From the NCBI RefSeq assembly GCF_000716335.1, contig NZ_KL591013.1, positions 277,905-341,904 on the forward strand: a DNA stretch of 64,000 nucleotides, read 5' to 3'. The notes beneath the pieces were generated by a model, which worked only from the letters and a program-made list of their open reading frames with translations, did no database searches and was not told the origin of the DNA. The translations under genes and the position numbers were made by a program. Origin of the DNA: Streptomyces sp. NRRL S-118 (lineage in GTDB: Bacteria; Actinomycetota; Actinomycetes; Streptomycetales; Streptomycetaceae). Shown here piece after piece: positions 24,309 through 32,509 of the stretch (position 1 is its first letter; each line of letters starts with the position of its first letter).

Positions 24309-24683
24309 CTAATGACGTTGACCGGCGAAGACGGTGATCAGTCCGATCACGACGAGCAACGAGCCGGCCCAGGTCCACGGGGAGGTCCGCTCGTGCAGCA
24401 GGGTCGAGCCGGCCAGCACGATCAGCAGGTAGCCCAGGGCGTTGAAGGGGTACGCGACCGACAGCGGCACCCGGGCGAGGGTGGACATCCACGCCACGGC
24501 GGACACCGCGAAGACGGTGAGGCCGAGCACCACCCAGGGTGTCGTCGCGGCGCGGGCGGCGAGGGAGCCGCCGGCCCGCTCGGCGGCGGTGGCGGCGGCG
24601 CGCATGCCGTGCTTGAGCATGATCTGCCCGGCCGCCGAGGAGAACACCGCGAACAGCAGCAGCAGGAGGCTGGCCGGGGTCAA
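24309..24683 (-). CDS. Small EmrE/EamA-like membrane protein
   Basis: This 124-aa protein has four predicted helices (LLLLLFAVFSSAAGQIMLKHG, TPWVVLGLTVFAVSAVAWM, VPLSVAYPFNALGYLLIVLA, PWTWAGSLLVVIGLITVFAG). The repeat-like AGQIMLKHG and VPLSVAYP motifs are typical of small multidrug resistance/EamA half-size proteins. In polymer clusters such proteins (ArnE/F-like) are proposed to flip lipid-linked sugars. TTG 24683 is the only sensible start; AGAGG lies upstream and the codon sits just after the stop of the upstream GT2-methyltransferase gene. The following 227 bp to 24081 hold only GC-rich short repeats. A flippase role is an inference from context. Confidence 0.7.
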   Translation of the reverse strand: MTPASLLLLLFAVFSSAAGQIMLKHGMRAAATAAERAGGSLAARAATTPWVVLGLTVFAVSAVAWMSTLARVPLSVAYPFNALGYLLIVLAGSTLLHERTSPWTWAGSLLVVIGLITVFAGQRH

Positions 24684-24693
24684 CGTCCGCCTC

Positions 24694-26244
24694 TCACACG
24701 CCGACGCGGTCGGCGCGACCGGCCGCGGGGACGTCGGCGGGGACGAACTGACGGTTGAGGATGTCCTGGACATCGATGTGCTCCCCAGCGATGATCGTCC
24801 GCGCCGCATGCGGGGTGAGCAGTGCGACGTACTGGTAGCCGAAGAGGGTGGGCCGGATCCGGGTCAGCAGCTTCGACGGACCGCCGAGCGCCCTGGCGGC
24901 CGGTCCGCCGCCGAGCACCGACCAGAAGGGCGCGCCGGTGGCGCGGATCGACAGCACGTCGTAGCCGGCGGAGCGCACGGTGCGGCGCAGGCTGGCGCGG
25001 CTGAAGAAGCGCAGATGCGTCTCGTCGAGGATGCCGCGCCGGTCGTAGTCGAAGATGCCGAGCGCCACGCGCAGCCGCGAGTACCAGTGCCCGAAGTTCG
25101 GTACGGACAGCAGGACGTGCCCGTCGGGGCGCAGGACGTCGCGCAGCTGGGCGAGCAGCCGTTCGGGCCGGGCGAGGTGCTCGATGACGTCCCCGGCGAC
25201 GACGTAGTCGTACCCGTCGCCGATGCCGTCGGGCAGCCCCTCCTCCAGGTCGGCGAGGACGAAGCCGCCGGAGCACCGGTCGCGGACCCCCTCGACCTCG
25301 ACGCAGTCGATGCCGGTGACCCGGTGGCCGAGGGCTTCGAGGCGTTCGGCGAACAGGCCGCCGGAGCAGCCGACGTCGAGGACGCGGCCCGGGGCCAGGG
25401 AGCGCATCCGGTCGAGGATGACGGCGTGCGAGGAGCCGTCGCCCTCCTTGAAGGCGTACTCGACCGGCTTGGGGATCCAGCCGCAGGTGCCGAAGCCCTT
25501 CTTGGCCAGCCGGTATTCGAGGACGTCCTTGACGACGTCCTTGGCGTAGCGCAGGCCGTTGACGTAGCAGATCTCGTCCCCGTAGTAGGTGGGGATGGGG
25601 ATCTCCTTGATGCGCATCCCGGCGTCGGCCATCTGCACGATGATCTGGGTGTCGAAGTCGAAGGCGTCGGTGTTGCGCTCGATGGGGAGCCGGCGCAGGG
25701 CGTCGACCTTGTAGGCGCGGTAGCCGGAGTGGAACTCGGTGAGGGAGGACCCGAGGAGCTTGTTCTCCAGCCGGGTCAGGATGCGGTTGCCGAGCCACTT
25801 GTACGCGGGCATGCCGCCCCGCAGGGCGTCCCGGGGGCGCATCATGCGGGAGCCGAAGACGGCTTCGCACTCGCCGCGTTCGAGCGGCTCGACCATCTGC
25901 GGCAGCAGCTCGGGGGCGTACTGCCCGTCGCCGTGGAGCAGGACGATGATGTCGAGCCCCCGCTCGGCCGCGAGGGCGTAACCGGCCTTCTGGTTGCCGC
26001 CGTAGCCGAGGTTCTTGGTGTGGCGCATGACGACGGTGGGCGGCATGCCGGCGAGCTGGGACCAGCGGCAGCCGGCGGTGAAGGTCGCGTCGTGGCTGGC
26101 GTCGTCGAGGATGAGGATCTCGGCGATCCTCGGCCGGAAGCCGGCGGGGATGCGGTCGAGGGTCTTCTCCAGGGTGGACTCGGCGTTGTACGCGACGACG
26201 AGGATGCCGATGCGGGGGCCGGCGGCGGGGCTGTCGGGACTCAC
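24694..26244 (-). CDS. Bifunctional GT2 glycosyltransferase/SAM-dependent methyltransferase
   Basis: This 516-aa protein joins two enzymes. Residues about 10-250 form a dolichyl-phosphate-mannose synthase-like GT2 domain: GILVVAYNAESTLEKTL, ILDDASHD, NLGYGGNQKAGY, and HGDGQY where DxD metal binding is expected. Residues about 290-500 are a class I methyltransferase: the SAM motif VLDVGCSGGLFAERL, Asp in GIDCVEVEG, and VAGDVIEHLARPERLL. GTG 26244 was chosen because GGAGAAG lies seven bases upstream. It overlaps into the EmrE-like gene's start region downstream and follows the GT87-like gene by 37 bp. It probably makes a lipid-linked sugar and methylates a sugar or its product. Confidence 0.85.
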   Translation of the reverse strand: MSPDSPAAGPRIGILVVAYNAESTLEKTLDRIPAGFRPRIAEILILDDASHDATFTAGCRWSQLAGMPPTVVMRHTKNLGYGGNQKAGYALAAERGLDIIVLLHGDGQYAPELLPQMVEPLERGECEAVFGSRMMRPRDALRGGMPAYKWLGNRILTRLENKLLGSSLTEFHSGYRAYKVDALRRLPIERNTDAFDFDTQIIVQMADAGMRIKEIPIPTYYGDEICYVNGLRYAKDVVKDVLEYRLAKKGFGTCGWIPKPVEYAFKEGDGSSHAVILDRMRSLAPGRVLDVGCSGGLFAERLEALGHRVTGIDCVEVEGVRDRCSGGFVLADLEEGLPDGIGDGYDYVVAGDVIEHLARPERLLAQLRDVLRPDGHVLLSVPNFGHWYSRLRVALGIFDYDRRGILDETHLRFFSRASLRRTVRSAGYDVLSIRATGAPFWSVLGGGPAARALGGPSKLLTRIRPTLFGYQYVALLTPHAARTIIAGEHIDVQDILNRQFVPADVPAAGRADRVGV

Positions 26245-26281
26245 GGGACTTCTCCACTCTCGGGTGTCGGGGCACACGGGG

Positions 26282-27514
26282 TCAGGTGGCTGAGGGGGCC
26301 GGCCGCGTCTCGGTACGCGGCTTGGCGATGTCCACCGCGGGGACCGGGCCGGGGGGTTCCGCCCCGCCGAGGAGGCGGTGGACACCGGTCGCCACGCACA
26401 CCACGAGCACGGCCCACCCGAGGGCGCCGAAGGCCATCTCGGTGTCGGTCCAGTGGACGGGCCGCTGCCCGGAGTAGACGGAGGCGGTCACGCCGCCGAC
26501 GACGACGCCGTACGCCATCCCCTGCCACAGGCCGATGACGAAGAGCCCGGCGGCCGGCCAGGCCAGGTACTGCACGCCGGACGCGGTGCTCAGGGCGAGA
26601 AGGAGGCCGAGCGAGACGGCGACGGCGACGGGCGTGTCGGCGGGCCGCCGCCAGGCGAGCCACGCCCCGGCGGCCATGATGGCGGCCACGATCAGGAAGT
26701 GGCCGTCACCGCGGGCGAGGGCCACGTACGGCTCCGGCACGCCCGCCCAGCGGGCGAAGCGGATGATGCCCCAGAAGCTGAAGTTGCCGCCCGCGTACTC
26801 CAGCACGTTCGCCTTGAGCGCGCCCGGCACGGTGGCGAGCACCGGCCCCCAGATCACGAGGAACACCGCCGAGAACCCGGCCGTGAACCGGAGCAGGACC
26901 GGCCGCCCGGCGCGCAGGGCGGCGACGAACAGCAGCGGCACCGCCACGACGGGGACGATCTTCACACTGACGCAGAGCGCCGCGGCGACCCCGGCCGCCC
27001 TCGGCATCCTCCGGTCGGTGAGCAGGTACGCGGCGGCGAAGGCGAACATGACGGCGACCGAGTCGGTGTTCCCGTGGTAGCCGGAGGTCGCCACCAGGAC
27101 CGGGCACAGGGCCGCGCCCAGCGCGCAGGCGACGGCCGTCCGCAGCCGGGCCCGCCTCCGTACGATCTCGAACACCAGCAGCACGGTGATGAGGTCGGCC
27201 AGGCAGGCCGGGAAGCGGATCAGCGGCCGCCACGGGACCCCGTGCTGGGCGAGCCACTCCATGCCGAGCAGCATCCAGCTCGCCAGCGGCGGGTGGTTGT
27301 AGACGGGCAGCCACGGCAGCGGTTCGGCGTAGACGCGGACGGGGTCCGTCCGGGCGATGGCCCGCGCGAAGCCCCAGAAGAACCGCACATCGGCGGGCCC
27401 GCGGGTGGACGCCGCAAGCGCGACCTTCGAGACGAACGCGATCGCCGCGACGACGAGGACGGCGATCCGGGCCTTTCGCACGTCCCAGGACAGGGACGAC
27501 ATTCGGACGCTCAT
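26282..27514 (-). CDS. GT87/DUF2029-like membrane glycosyltransferase
   Basis: This protein of about 410 aa has around ten transmembrane helices and uses a lipid-linked sugar donor if it follows its family (polyprenyl-phosphate-mannose-dependent, GT-C fold). An acidic motif follows TM1 (ADVRFFWGFARAIA, with Asp in the first outer loop). VYNHPPLASWM is the conserved outer-loop motif of the family. A Pro-rich tail ends the protein. The start is uncertain: ATG 27514 (used here), ATG 27502 or a GTG at 27556; none has a clear ribosome binding site. It is the first gene of the minus-strand polymer operon and divergent from rmlA. Confidence 0.75.
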   Translation of the reverse strand: MSVRMSSLSWDVRKARIAVLVVAAIAFVSKVALAASTRGPADVRFFWGFARAIARTDPVRVYAEPLPWLPVYNHPPLASWMLLGMEWLAQHGVPWRPLIRFPACLADLITVLLVFEIVRRRARLRTAVACALGAALCPVLVATSGYHGNTDSVAVMFAFAAAYLLTDRRMPRAAGVAAALCVSVKIVPVVAVPLLFVAALRAGRPVLLRFTAGFSAVFLVIWGPVLATVPGALKANVLEYAGGNFSFWGIIRFARWAGVPEPYVALARGDGHFLIVAAIMAAGAWLAWRRPADTPVAVAVSLGLLLALSTASGVQYLAWPAAGLFVIGLWQGMAYGVVVGGVTASVYSGQRPVHWTDTEMAFGALGWAVLVVCVATGVHRLLGGAEPPGPVPAVDIAKPRTETRPAPSAT

Positions 27515-27718
27515 GGTGGACGAACGTAGCAATACCGACGGTACAACGCGAAGCACCTATAAACACACTTAAACCGCACCAGAGTTAACAGTACGCATGT
27601 TATAGCCCCGAAAGGGATTTAATGAATCACACGTATGGCTCACGGTCGTACGTAATTCGTGGCGCTCAACTCTCTTTCGCGCCCCGCACCTTGTCACCGC
27701 CCAGCTGAGGCAGGCCCA
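27515..27718. promoter_or_regulatory. AT-rich divergent promoter region with a TAACA/TGTTA dyad
   Basis: This 204-bp intergenic region is clearly richer in A and T than its neighbours, especially 27555-27635. It separates the minus-strand polymer operon from rmlA. TAACA (27586-27590) and TGTTA (27598-27602) are inverted around 7 bp, near the middle. Promoters for both directions must lie here. No specific sigma-factor consensus could be assigned. Confidence 0.45.
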
Positions 27719-28789
27719 GTGAAAGCACTCGTACTCTCCGGAGGAGCCGGGACCCGGCTGCGCCCCATCACGCACACCTCCGCCAAACAGCTCGTGCCCG
27801 TCGCCAACAAACCGGTGCTCTTCTACGGGCTCGAATCGATCGCCGCCGCCGGGATCCGGGACGTCGGGATCATCGTCGCGCCCGACACGGCCGGGGAGAT
27901 CCGGGGCGCCGTCGGCGACGGCGCGCGCTTCGGCCTGCGGGTGACCTACCTCCCGCAGCACGCGCCGCTGGGCCTCGCCCACGCCGTGCTGATCGCCCGG
28001 GACTTCCTCGGCGACGACGACTTCGTGATGTACCTGGGGGACAACTTCATCGTCGGCGGGATCACCGACCTGGTCGAGGAATTCCGCTCGACCCGCCCGG
28101 ACGCGCAGATCCTCCTCACCAAGGTGCCCGACCCGCGCGCCTTCGGCGTCGCCGAGCTCGACGTGGAGGGGCGGGTGGCCCGCCTGGAGGAGAAGCCGGC
28201 CCACCCGCGCAGCGACCTCGCGCTGGTCGGGGTGTACCTGTTCTCCCCCGCCGTGCACGAGGCCGTCCGCGCGATCCGGCCGTCCGCGCGCGGCGAACTG
28301 GAGATCACCCACGCCCTGCAGTGGCTCATCGACGCACGGCACACGGTCACGTCGACGATCGTCTCCGGCTACTGGAAGGACACCGGGAACGTCGAGGACA
28401 TGCTGGAGGTGAACCGATCCGTCCTGGAGCTGCTCTCCCCGGCCAACGAGGGCTCGGTCGACGCCGCCACCGAGATCATCGGCCGGGTCCGCATCGGCGC
28501 CGGCGCGCGCGTGCGCGGCTCCCGCATCGTCGGCCCGGTCGTCATCGGGGCGGGCACGGCGGTGGAGAACTCCTACATCGGCCCCTCCACCTCGATCGCC
28601 GAGAACTGCCGGGTGACGGACAGTGAGATCGAGTACTCCATCGTGCTCAGCGGCTCGTCGCTGCACGGCGTGGGGCGCGTGGAGGCGTCCCTCATCGGCC
28701 GTAACGTCGAAATCACCCCCGCTCCGCCCATCCCGGCCGCCCACCGTCTGGTGCTCGGCGATCACAGCAAGGTGCAGATCTCCTCATGA
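27719..28789 (+). CDS. rmlA: Glucose-1-phosphate thymidylyltransferase, long form
   Basis: The enzyme makes dTDP-glucose from dTTP and glucose-1-phosphate, the first step to dTDP-L-rhamnose. The 356-aa protein has the nucleotidyltransferase motif SGGAGTRLRPITHTSAKQL and the metal/substrate segments YLGDNF and FGVAELD, then LEEKPAHPRSDLALVGVYLF. From about residue 245 on a left-handed beta-helix follows (IIGRVRIGAGARVRGS, VVIGAGTAV). This long form resembles StrD of streptomycin synthesis more than the short enterobacterial RmlA. GTG 27719 follows GCTGAGG. It overlaps rmlB by 4 bp (ATGA). Confidence 0.93.
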   Translation: MKALVLSGGAGTRLRPITHTSAKQLVPVANKPVLFYGLESIAAAGIRDVGIIVAPDTAGEIRGAVGDGARFGLRVTYLPQHAPLGLAHAVLIARDFLGDDDFVMYLGDNFIVGGITDLVEEFRSTRPDAQILLTKVPDPRAFGVAELDVEGRVARLEEKPAHPRSDLALVGVYLFSPAVHEAVRAIRPSARGELEITHALQWLIDARHTVTSTIVSGYWKDTGNVEDMLEVNRSVLELLSPANEGSVDAATEIIGRVRIGAGARVRGSRIVGPVVIGAGTAVENSYIGPSTSIAENCRVTDSEIEYSIVLSGSSLHGVGRVEASLIGRNVEITPAPPIPAAHRLVLGDHSKVQISS

Positions 28790-29778
28790 CCACCCCCGTC
28801 ACCCGCCTCCTGGTGACCGGCGGCGCCGGATTCATCGGCTCGCACTACGTCCGCACGCTGCTGGGGCTCTCGGGGCCCGGCCACCTCGAGGTGACGGTCC
28901 TCGACCGCCTCACCTACGCCGGCAACCCCGCCAACCTCGACCCGGTCCGCGGTCACCCCGGCTTCGCCTTCGTGCACGGCGACATCCGGGACGCGGACCT
29001 GGTCGACAAGCTCGTCTCCGAGCACGACGGCATCGTCCACTTCGCCGCCGAGTCGCACGTGGACCGCTCCATCCTCGGCGCCGCCGAGTTCGTCCGCACG
29101 AACGTGCTGGGCACGCAGACGCTGCTGGACGCGGCGCTGCGCCATCGCGTCCCCCGCTTCGTCCACATCTCCACGGACGAGGTGTACGGCTCGATCGAGA
29201 CGGGCTCGTGGACGGAGGACGAGCCCGTACGGCCCAACTCGCCGTACGCCGCCTCCAAGGCGTCCAGCGACCTGATCGCCCTCGCGTACCACCGCACCCA
29301 CGGCCTGGACGTGCGGGTGACGCGCTGCTCGAACAACTACGGCCCGTACCACTTCCCCGAGAAGGCCGTCCCCCTCTTCATCACCCGCCTGCTGGAGGGC
29401 GGCCGGGTGCCGCTGTACGGGGACGGCTCGCACGTACGGGACTGGCTGCACGTCGACGACCACGTGCGCGCGATCGAGCTGGTCCGGACGCGGGGCCGCG
29501 CGGGCGAGGTCTACAACGTCGGCGGCGGCACGGAGTTGTCCAACCGCGAGCTCACCGGCGCGCTGCTCGACGCCTGCGGTGCGGACTGGTCCCGGGTGGA
29601 CCACGTCGAGGACCGCAAGGGACACGACCGGCGGTACTCCGTCGACTGGGCGAAGATCCGCGACGAGCTCGGCTACCGGCCGGCCAGGGACTTCGCGACG
29701 GGCCTGGCGGAGACGGTCGCCTGGTACCGGGAGAACCGCTCCTGGTGGCGGCCCCTGCTGAGCCGGGCGGCGCTGTGA
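28786..29778 (+). CDS. rmlB: dTDP-glucose 4,6-dehydratase
   Basis: This 330-aa short-chain dehydrogenase/reductase-fold enzyme carries out the second rhamnose step. The NAD site is TGGAGFIGSHY. The dehydratase motif is STDEVYGS (Asp and Glu catalytic), and the YxxxK motif is SPYAASKAS. The segments NNYGPYHFPEK and GDGSHVRDWLHVDDH are family hallmarks. ATG 28786 overlaps the end of rmlA, and the stop overlaps the GTG start of rmlD, so rmlA-rmlB-rmlD form a tightly coupled operon. Confidence 0.95.
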   Translation: MTTPVTRLLVTGGAGFIGSHYVRTLLGLSGPGHLEVTVLDRLTYAGNPANLDPVRGHPGFAFVHGDIRDADLVDKLVSEHDGIVHFAAESHVDRSILGAAEFVRTNVLGTQTLLDAALRHRVPRFVHISTDEVYGSIETGSWTEDEPVRPNSPYAASKASSDLIALAYHRTHGLDVRVTRCSNNYGPYHFPEKAVPLFITRLLEGGRVPLYGDGSHVRDWLHVDDHVRAIELVRTRGRAGEVYNVGGGTELSNRELTGALLDACGADWSRVDHVEDRKGHDRRYSVDWAKIRDELGYRPARDFATGLAETVAWYRENRSWWRPLLSRAAL

Positions 29779-30749
29779 CCTGGCTGGTCACGGGCGCGGG
29801 CGGCATGCTCGGGCAGGACGTGCTGGCCTGCCTCGGCGGTGAGGGGACCGGCCTCACGCGCCGCCGGCTGGACGTGCGCGACCCGTCGGCCGTACGGGCC
29901 GCGCTGTCGGCCCTGCGCCCGACGGTGGTCGTCAACTGCGCGGCCTGGACGGCGGTGGACGACGCCGAGGCGCACGAGGCCGAGGCGCTCGCGGTGAACG
30001 GCACGGGTGTGCGGCACCTGGCCGAGGCGTGCGCCGCGGCGGGCGCGCGGCTGCTGCACGTCTCCACGGACTACGTCTTCGACGGCCGCGCGCGCGTGCC
30101 GTACGCCGAGGACGCGGCGCCCGCCCCGCGCACCGCGTACGGCCGCACCAAACTGGCGGGCGAGCGCGCCGTCCTGGAGGTGCTCCCCGAGGACGGCTAC
30201 GTGGTGCGGACGGCCTGGCTGTACGGGGCGGGCGGCGACAACTTCGTCCGCACCATGCTCCGGCTGGAGGCGTCGCGCCCCTTCGTGGACGTGGTGGACG
30301 ACCAGCGCGGCCAGCCGACATGGAGCGCCGACGTGGCGCGGCGCCTGGTGGACCTGGGGCGCCGCGACGCTCCCCCGGGCGTCTACCACGCGACGAGCGC
30401 GGGCGACGGCACCTGGTACGACCTCGCCCGTGAGACCTTCCGGCTGCTGGGCGCGGCGCCCGGGCGCGTCCGCCCCACGTCGAGCGCGGCCTTCCCCCGC
30501 CCGGCGGCGCGCCCCGCGTACAGCGTGCTGGCCCACCGGCGGTGGCGGGACGCGGGCCTGACGCCCCTTCGGGACTGGCGGGAGGCGCTGGCCGAGGCGC
30601 TGCCCGCGGTGCTCGCCGGCCGGTTCCAGGGGCGCGGGCACCGCGGACGGCCCGGGTCGAACACACGTAGTGCTGCCGTACATCCATACGACCGCCTCGT
30701 ACGTCTTGTATCGGGGTCCGCCTACCGGCCCGGCCCCTTCTCGACGTGA
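29775..30749 (+). CDS. rmlD: dTDP-4-dehydrorhamnose reductase
   Basis: The enzyme completes dTDP-L-rhamnose synthesis by reducing the 4-keto group. The N-terminal Rossmann motif is TGAGGMLGQDVL, followed by NCAAWTAVDDAE, STDYVFDG and the catalytic YxxxK in YGRTKLAGE. The reductase domain ends at about residue 285 (LAEALPAVLAGR). A further 40 residues, basic and unlike family members, follow before the stop at 30749; 19 bp later the next gene starts. The tail may be a real extension or simply read-through of a leader sequence. GTG 29775 is coupled to the rmlB stop. Total length is 324 aa versus about 285-300 in relatives. Confidence 0.92.
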   Translation: MTWLVTGAGGMLGQDVLACLGGEGTGLTRRRLDVRDPSAVRAALSALRPTVVVNCAAWTAVDDAEAHEAEALAVNGTGVRHLAEACAAAGARLLHVSTDYVFDGRARVPYAEDAAPAPRTAYGRTKLAGERAVLEVLPEDGYVVRTAWLYGAGGDNFVRTMLRLEASRPFVDVVDDQRGQPTWSADVARRLVDLGRRDAPPGVYHATSAGDGTWYDLARETFRLLGAAPGRVRPTSSAAFPRPAARPAYSVLAHRRWRDAGLTPLRDWREALAEALPAVLAGRFQGRGHRGRPGSNTRSAAVHPYDRLVRLVSGSAYRPGPFST

Positions 30750-30768
30750 CGAAACGGGAGCATTCCCC

Positions 30769-31701
30769 TTGATATCGACCCGAACCGGCGTGCGCCGCGC
30801 CGCCACCGTCGCCCTCACCAGCGGTCTGCTGCTCACGGCCTCGCCGCTCGCCTCGCCGGCGCAGGCGGCCACCGCGCCGACCATCAGCGCCGCGGGCGGC
30901 TACCTGATGGACCAGTCGAACGGCGCGGTGAAGTACACCAAGGGCGCCGACACGCGCCGCCAGATGGCGAGCACGACGAAGATCATGACCGCCGCGGTCG
31001 TGCTCGGCACCCCCGGCGTGGACCTCAACCGCAAGGTCACCGTCAAGCAGGCCTACCGCGACTACGTCACCCGCAACGGCGCGAGCACCGCCGACCTGCG
31101 CACCGGTGACAAGGTCACGGTCCGTCAGCTGCTGTACGCGACGATGCTGCCCTCCGGCTGCGACGCCTCCTACGCGCTCGCCGACACCTTCGGCACCGGC
31201 ACGACATCCGCGGCCCGCACCCAGTCGTTCATCGCGAAGATGAACCAGAAGGCCGTCGCGCTGGGCCTGAAGAACACGAAGTTCGACTCGTTCGACGGCA
31301 TCTCGTCGGCCGGGAACAACTACACCACCCCGCGCGACCTGGCGAAGATCGCCCGGCACGCCTACGCGAACGCCAACTTCAAGGCGATCGTGAAGGCCAC
31401 CTCGTACAAGAGCACGGCCACCACCAGCACGGGCGGCACCCGCACGTACACCTGGTACAACACCAACAAGCTGCTGGGCTCCTACAGCGGCGCCAACGGC
31501 ATCAAGACCGGCACCGGCACGGCCGCCGGCCCCTGCCTCGTCTTCGCCGCCACCCGCGGCACCAAGACGTACATCGGTGTCGTCCTCAACGGCACCGACC
31601 GCTACCGCGACGCCGCGAAGATGCTCGACTACGGCTTCGGCTCCACGACCGCCGCGACCATGAAGCTGCGGTCGCTCCCGGTCGGCGCGCAGCGCGACTG
31701 A
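30769..31701 (+). CDS. Penicillin-binding DD-transpeptidase/carboxypeptidase, K15 type
   Basis: This 310-aa secreted S11-family enzyme acts on peptidoglycan stem peptides. The signal peptide (about 1-33, cleavage after AQA) has a basic start and hydrophobic core. The active-site Ser68 and Lys71 lie in STTK; the second motif is SGC (PSGCDASYA), not the usual SGN; the third is KTG (IKTGTGT). The S-G-C triplet is the known variant of the Streptomyces K15 DD-transpeptidase, so it is not a defect. The C-terminus lacks a long tail or amphipathic anchor. TTG 30769 follows GGGAG. It lies in the surface-polymer cluster and ends in a strong terminator. Confidence 0.9.
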   Translation: MISTRTGVRRAATVALTSGLLLTASPLASPAQAATAPTISAAGGYLMDQSNGAVKYTKGADTRRQMASTTKIMTAAVVLGTPGVDLNRKVTVKQAYRDYVTRNGASTADLRTGDKVTVRQLLYATMLPSGCDASYALADTFGTGTTSAARTQSFIAKMNQKAVALGLKNTKFDSFDGISSAGNNYTTPRDLAKIARHAYANANFKAIVKATSYKSTATTSTGGTRTYTWYNTNKLLGSYSGANGIKTGTGTAAGPCLVFAATRGTKTYIGVVLNGTDRYRDAAKMLDYGFGSTTAATMKLRSLPVGAQRD

Positions 31702-31707
31702 TCCCGC

Positions 31708-31753
31708 CTCCCGTGACGTGCGGGCACCCCTGCGGTGCCGCACGTCACGGGAG
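31708..31753 (+). terminator. Terminator of the DD-transpeptidase gene
   Basis: CTCCCGTGACGTGCGG pairs with CCGCACGTCACGGGAG, extended by GCACC/GGTGC bases with one bulge, to form a stem of about 20 bp. It begins 6 bp past the stop codon and lies between convergent genes (rmlC on the other strand). Confidence 0.85.
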
Positions 31754-31821
31754 ATCCCGGGAGACCCCGGGGGCGATTTCTCCAGGATCGTCCTTATCCG
31801 CCCCTGCCCGGCGGGCCTCCC

Positions 31822-32454
31822 TCAGCGGCCGGCCGGAACGCGGGGCCGGCCGGCCGCCCGGGACGCGCGCAGCGCCGCGTACCAGGCGGCGCACGCCTCG
31901 TACGACGGCAGCAGGCCCGCCCGCTCGGCCTCCGCGAGCGTGGGAGCGGCCGCGTCCTTGCCGGACAGCACGGGGGCGAGGCCGTCCGGCCACGCGATGG
32001 CGAGGTCCGGGTCGAGCGGATGGATGCCGTGCTCGCGGGCGGGGGCGTAGCCGCGCGAGCAGAGGTAGACGACGGTCGCGTCGTCCGTGAGCGCCATGAA
32101 GGCGTGGCCGAGCCCCTCGGCGAGGTACAGGGCCCGGTGGTCGCGGTCGTCCAGCCGCACCGCCTCCCAGGCCCGGTAGGTGGGCGATCCGGTGCGGAGG
32201 TCGACGACGACGTCGAGGACGGCGCCGCGCACGCACGTCACGTACTTGGCCTGCCCCGGGGGCACGTCGGCGAAGTGGACGCCGCGCAGGGTGCCGCGGC
32301 TGGACACCGAGCAGTTGGCCTGCGCGAGGCCCAGCCCGTGCCCGGCGGCCCGGTGGAGGTCCGGCGCCCGGAACCACTCGTGGAAGCTGCCCCTGCTGTC
32401 GTGGAACACCCGCGGCTCCATGACCCACGCCCCGTCGATGTCGAGTGCACGCAC
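31822..32454 (-). CDS. rmlC: dTDP-4-dehydrorhamnose 3,5-epimerase
   Basis: RmlC converts dTDP-4-keto-6-deoxyglucose to the L-configured rhamnose precursor. The 210-aa cupin has the family segments EPRVFHDSRGSFHEWF, RGTLRGVHF with the catalytic His, YVTCVRGAVLDVVVDLR and LGHAFMAL, ending HPLDPDLAIAW with the partner Asp. The start is GTG 32454 (VRALDIDG); an alternative at 32490 adds a non-homologous leader. The gene is on the opposite strand and 2 kb from rmlABD, an unusual split of the set. It is followed in the same direction (upstream) by the TetR gene at 32510. Confidence 0.93.
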   Translation of the reverse strand: MRALDIDGAWVMEPRVFHDSRGSFHEWFRAPDLHRAAGHGLGLAQANCSVSSRGTLRGVHFADVPPGQAKYVTCVRGAVLDVVVDLRTGSPTYRAWEAVRLDDRDHRALYLAEGLGHAFMALTDDATVVYLCSRGYAPAREHGIHPLDPDLAIAWPDGLAPVLSGKDAAAPTLAEAERAGLLPSYEACAAWYAALRASRAAGRPRVPAGR

Positions 32455-32509
32455 TGTCGGCCCACCGTCCTTTCGTGACGGCAGGCTCAACCGCCCGGAA
32501 CGCCCGGCG

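Noticed and set aside
31110..31190. SGC in place of SGN as an inactivating mutation in the DD-transpeptidase
   Set aside because: The same triplet is found in the active Streptomyces K15 enzyme.
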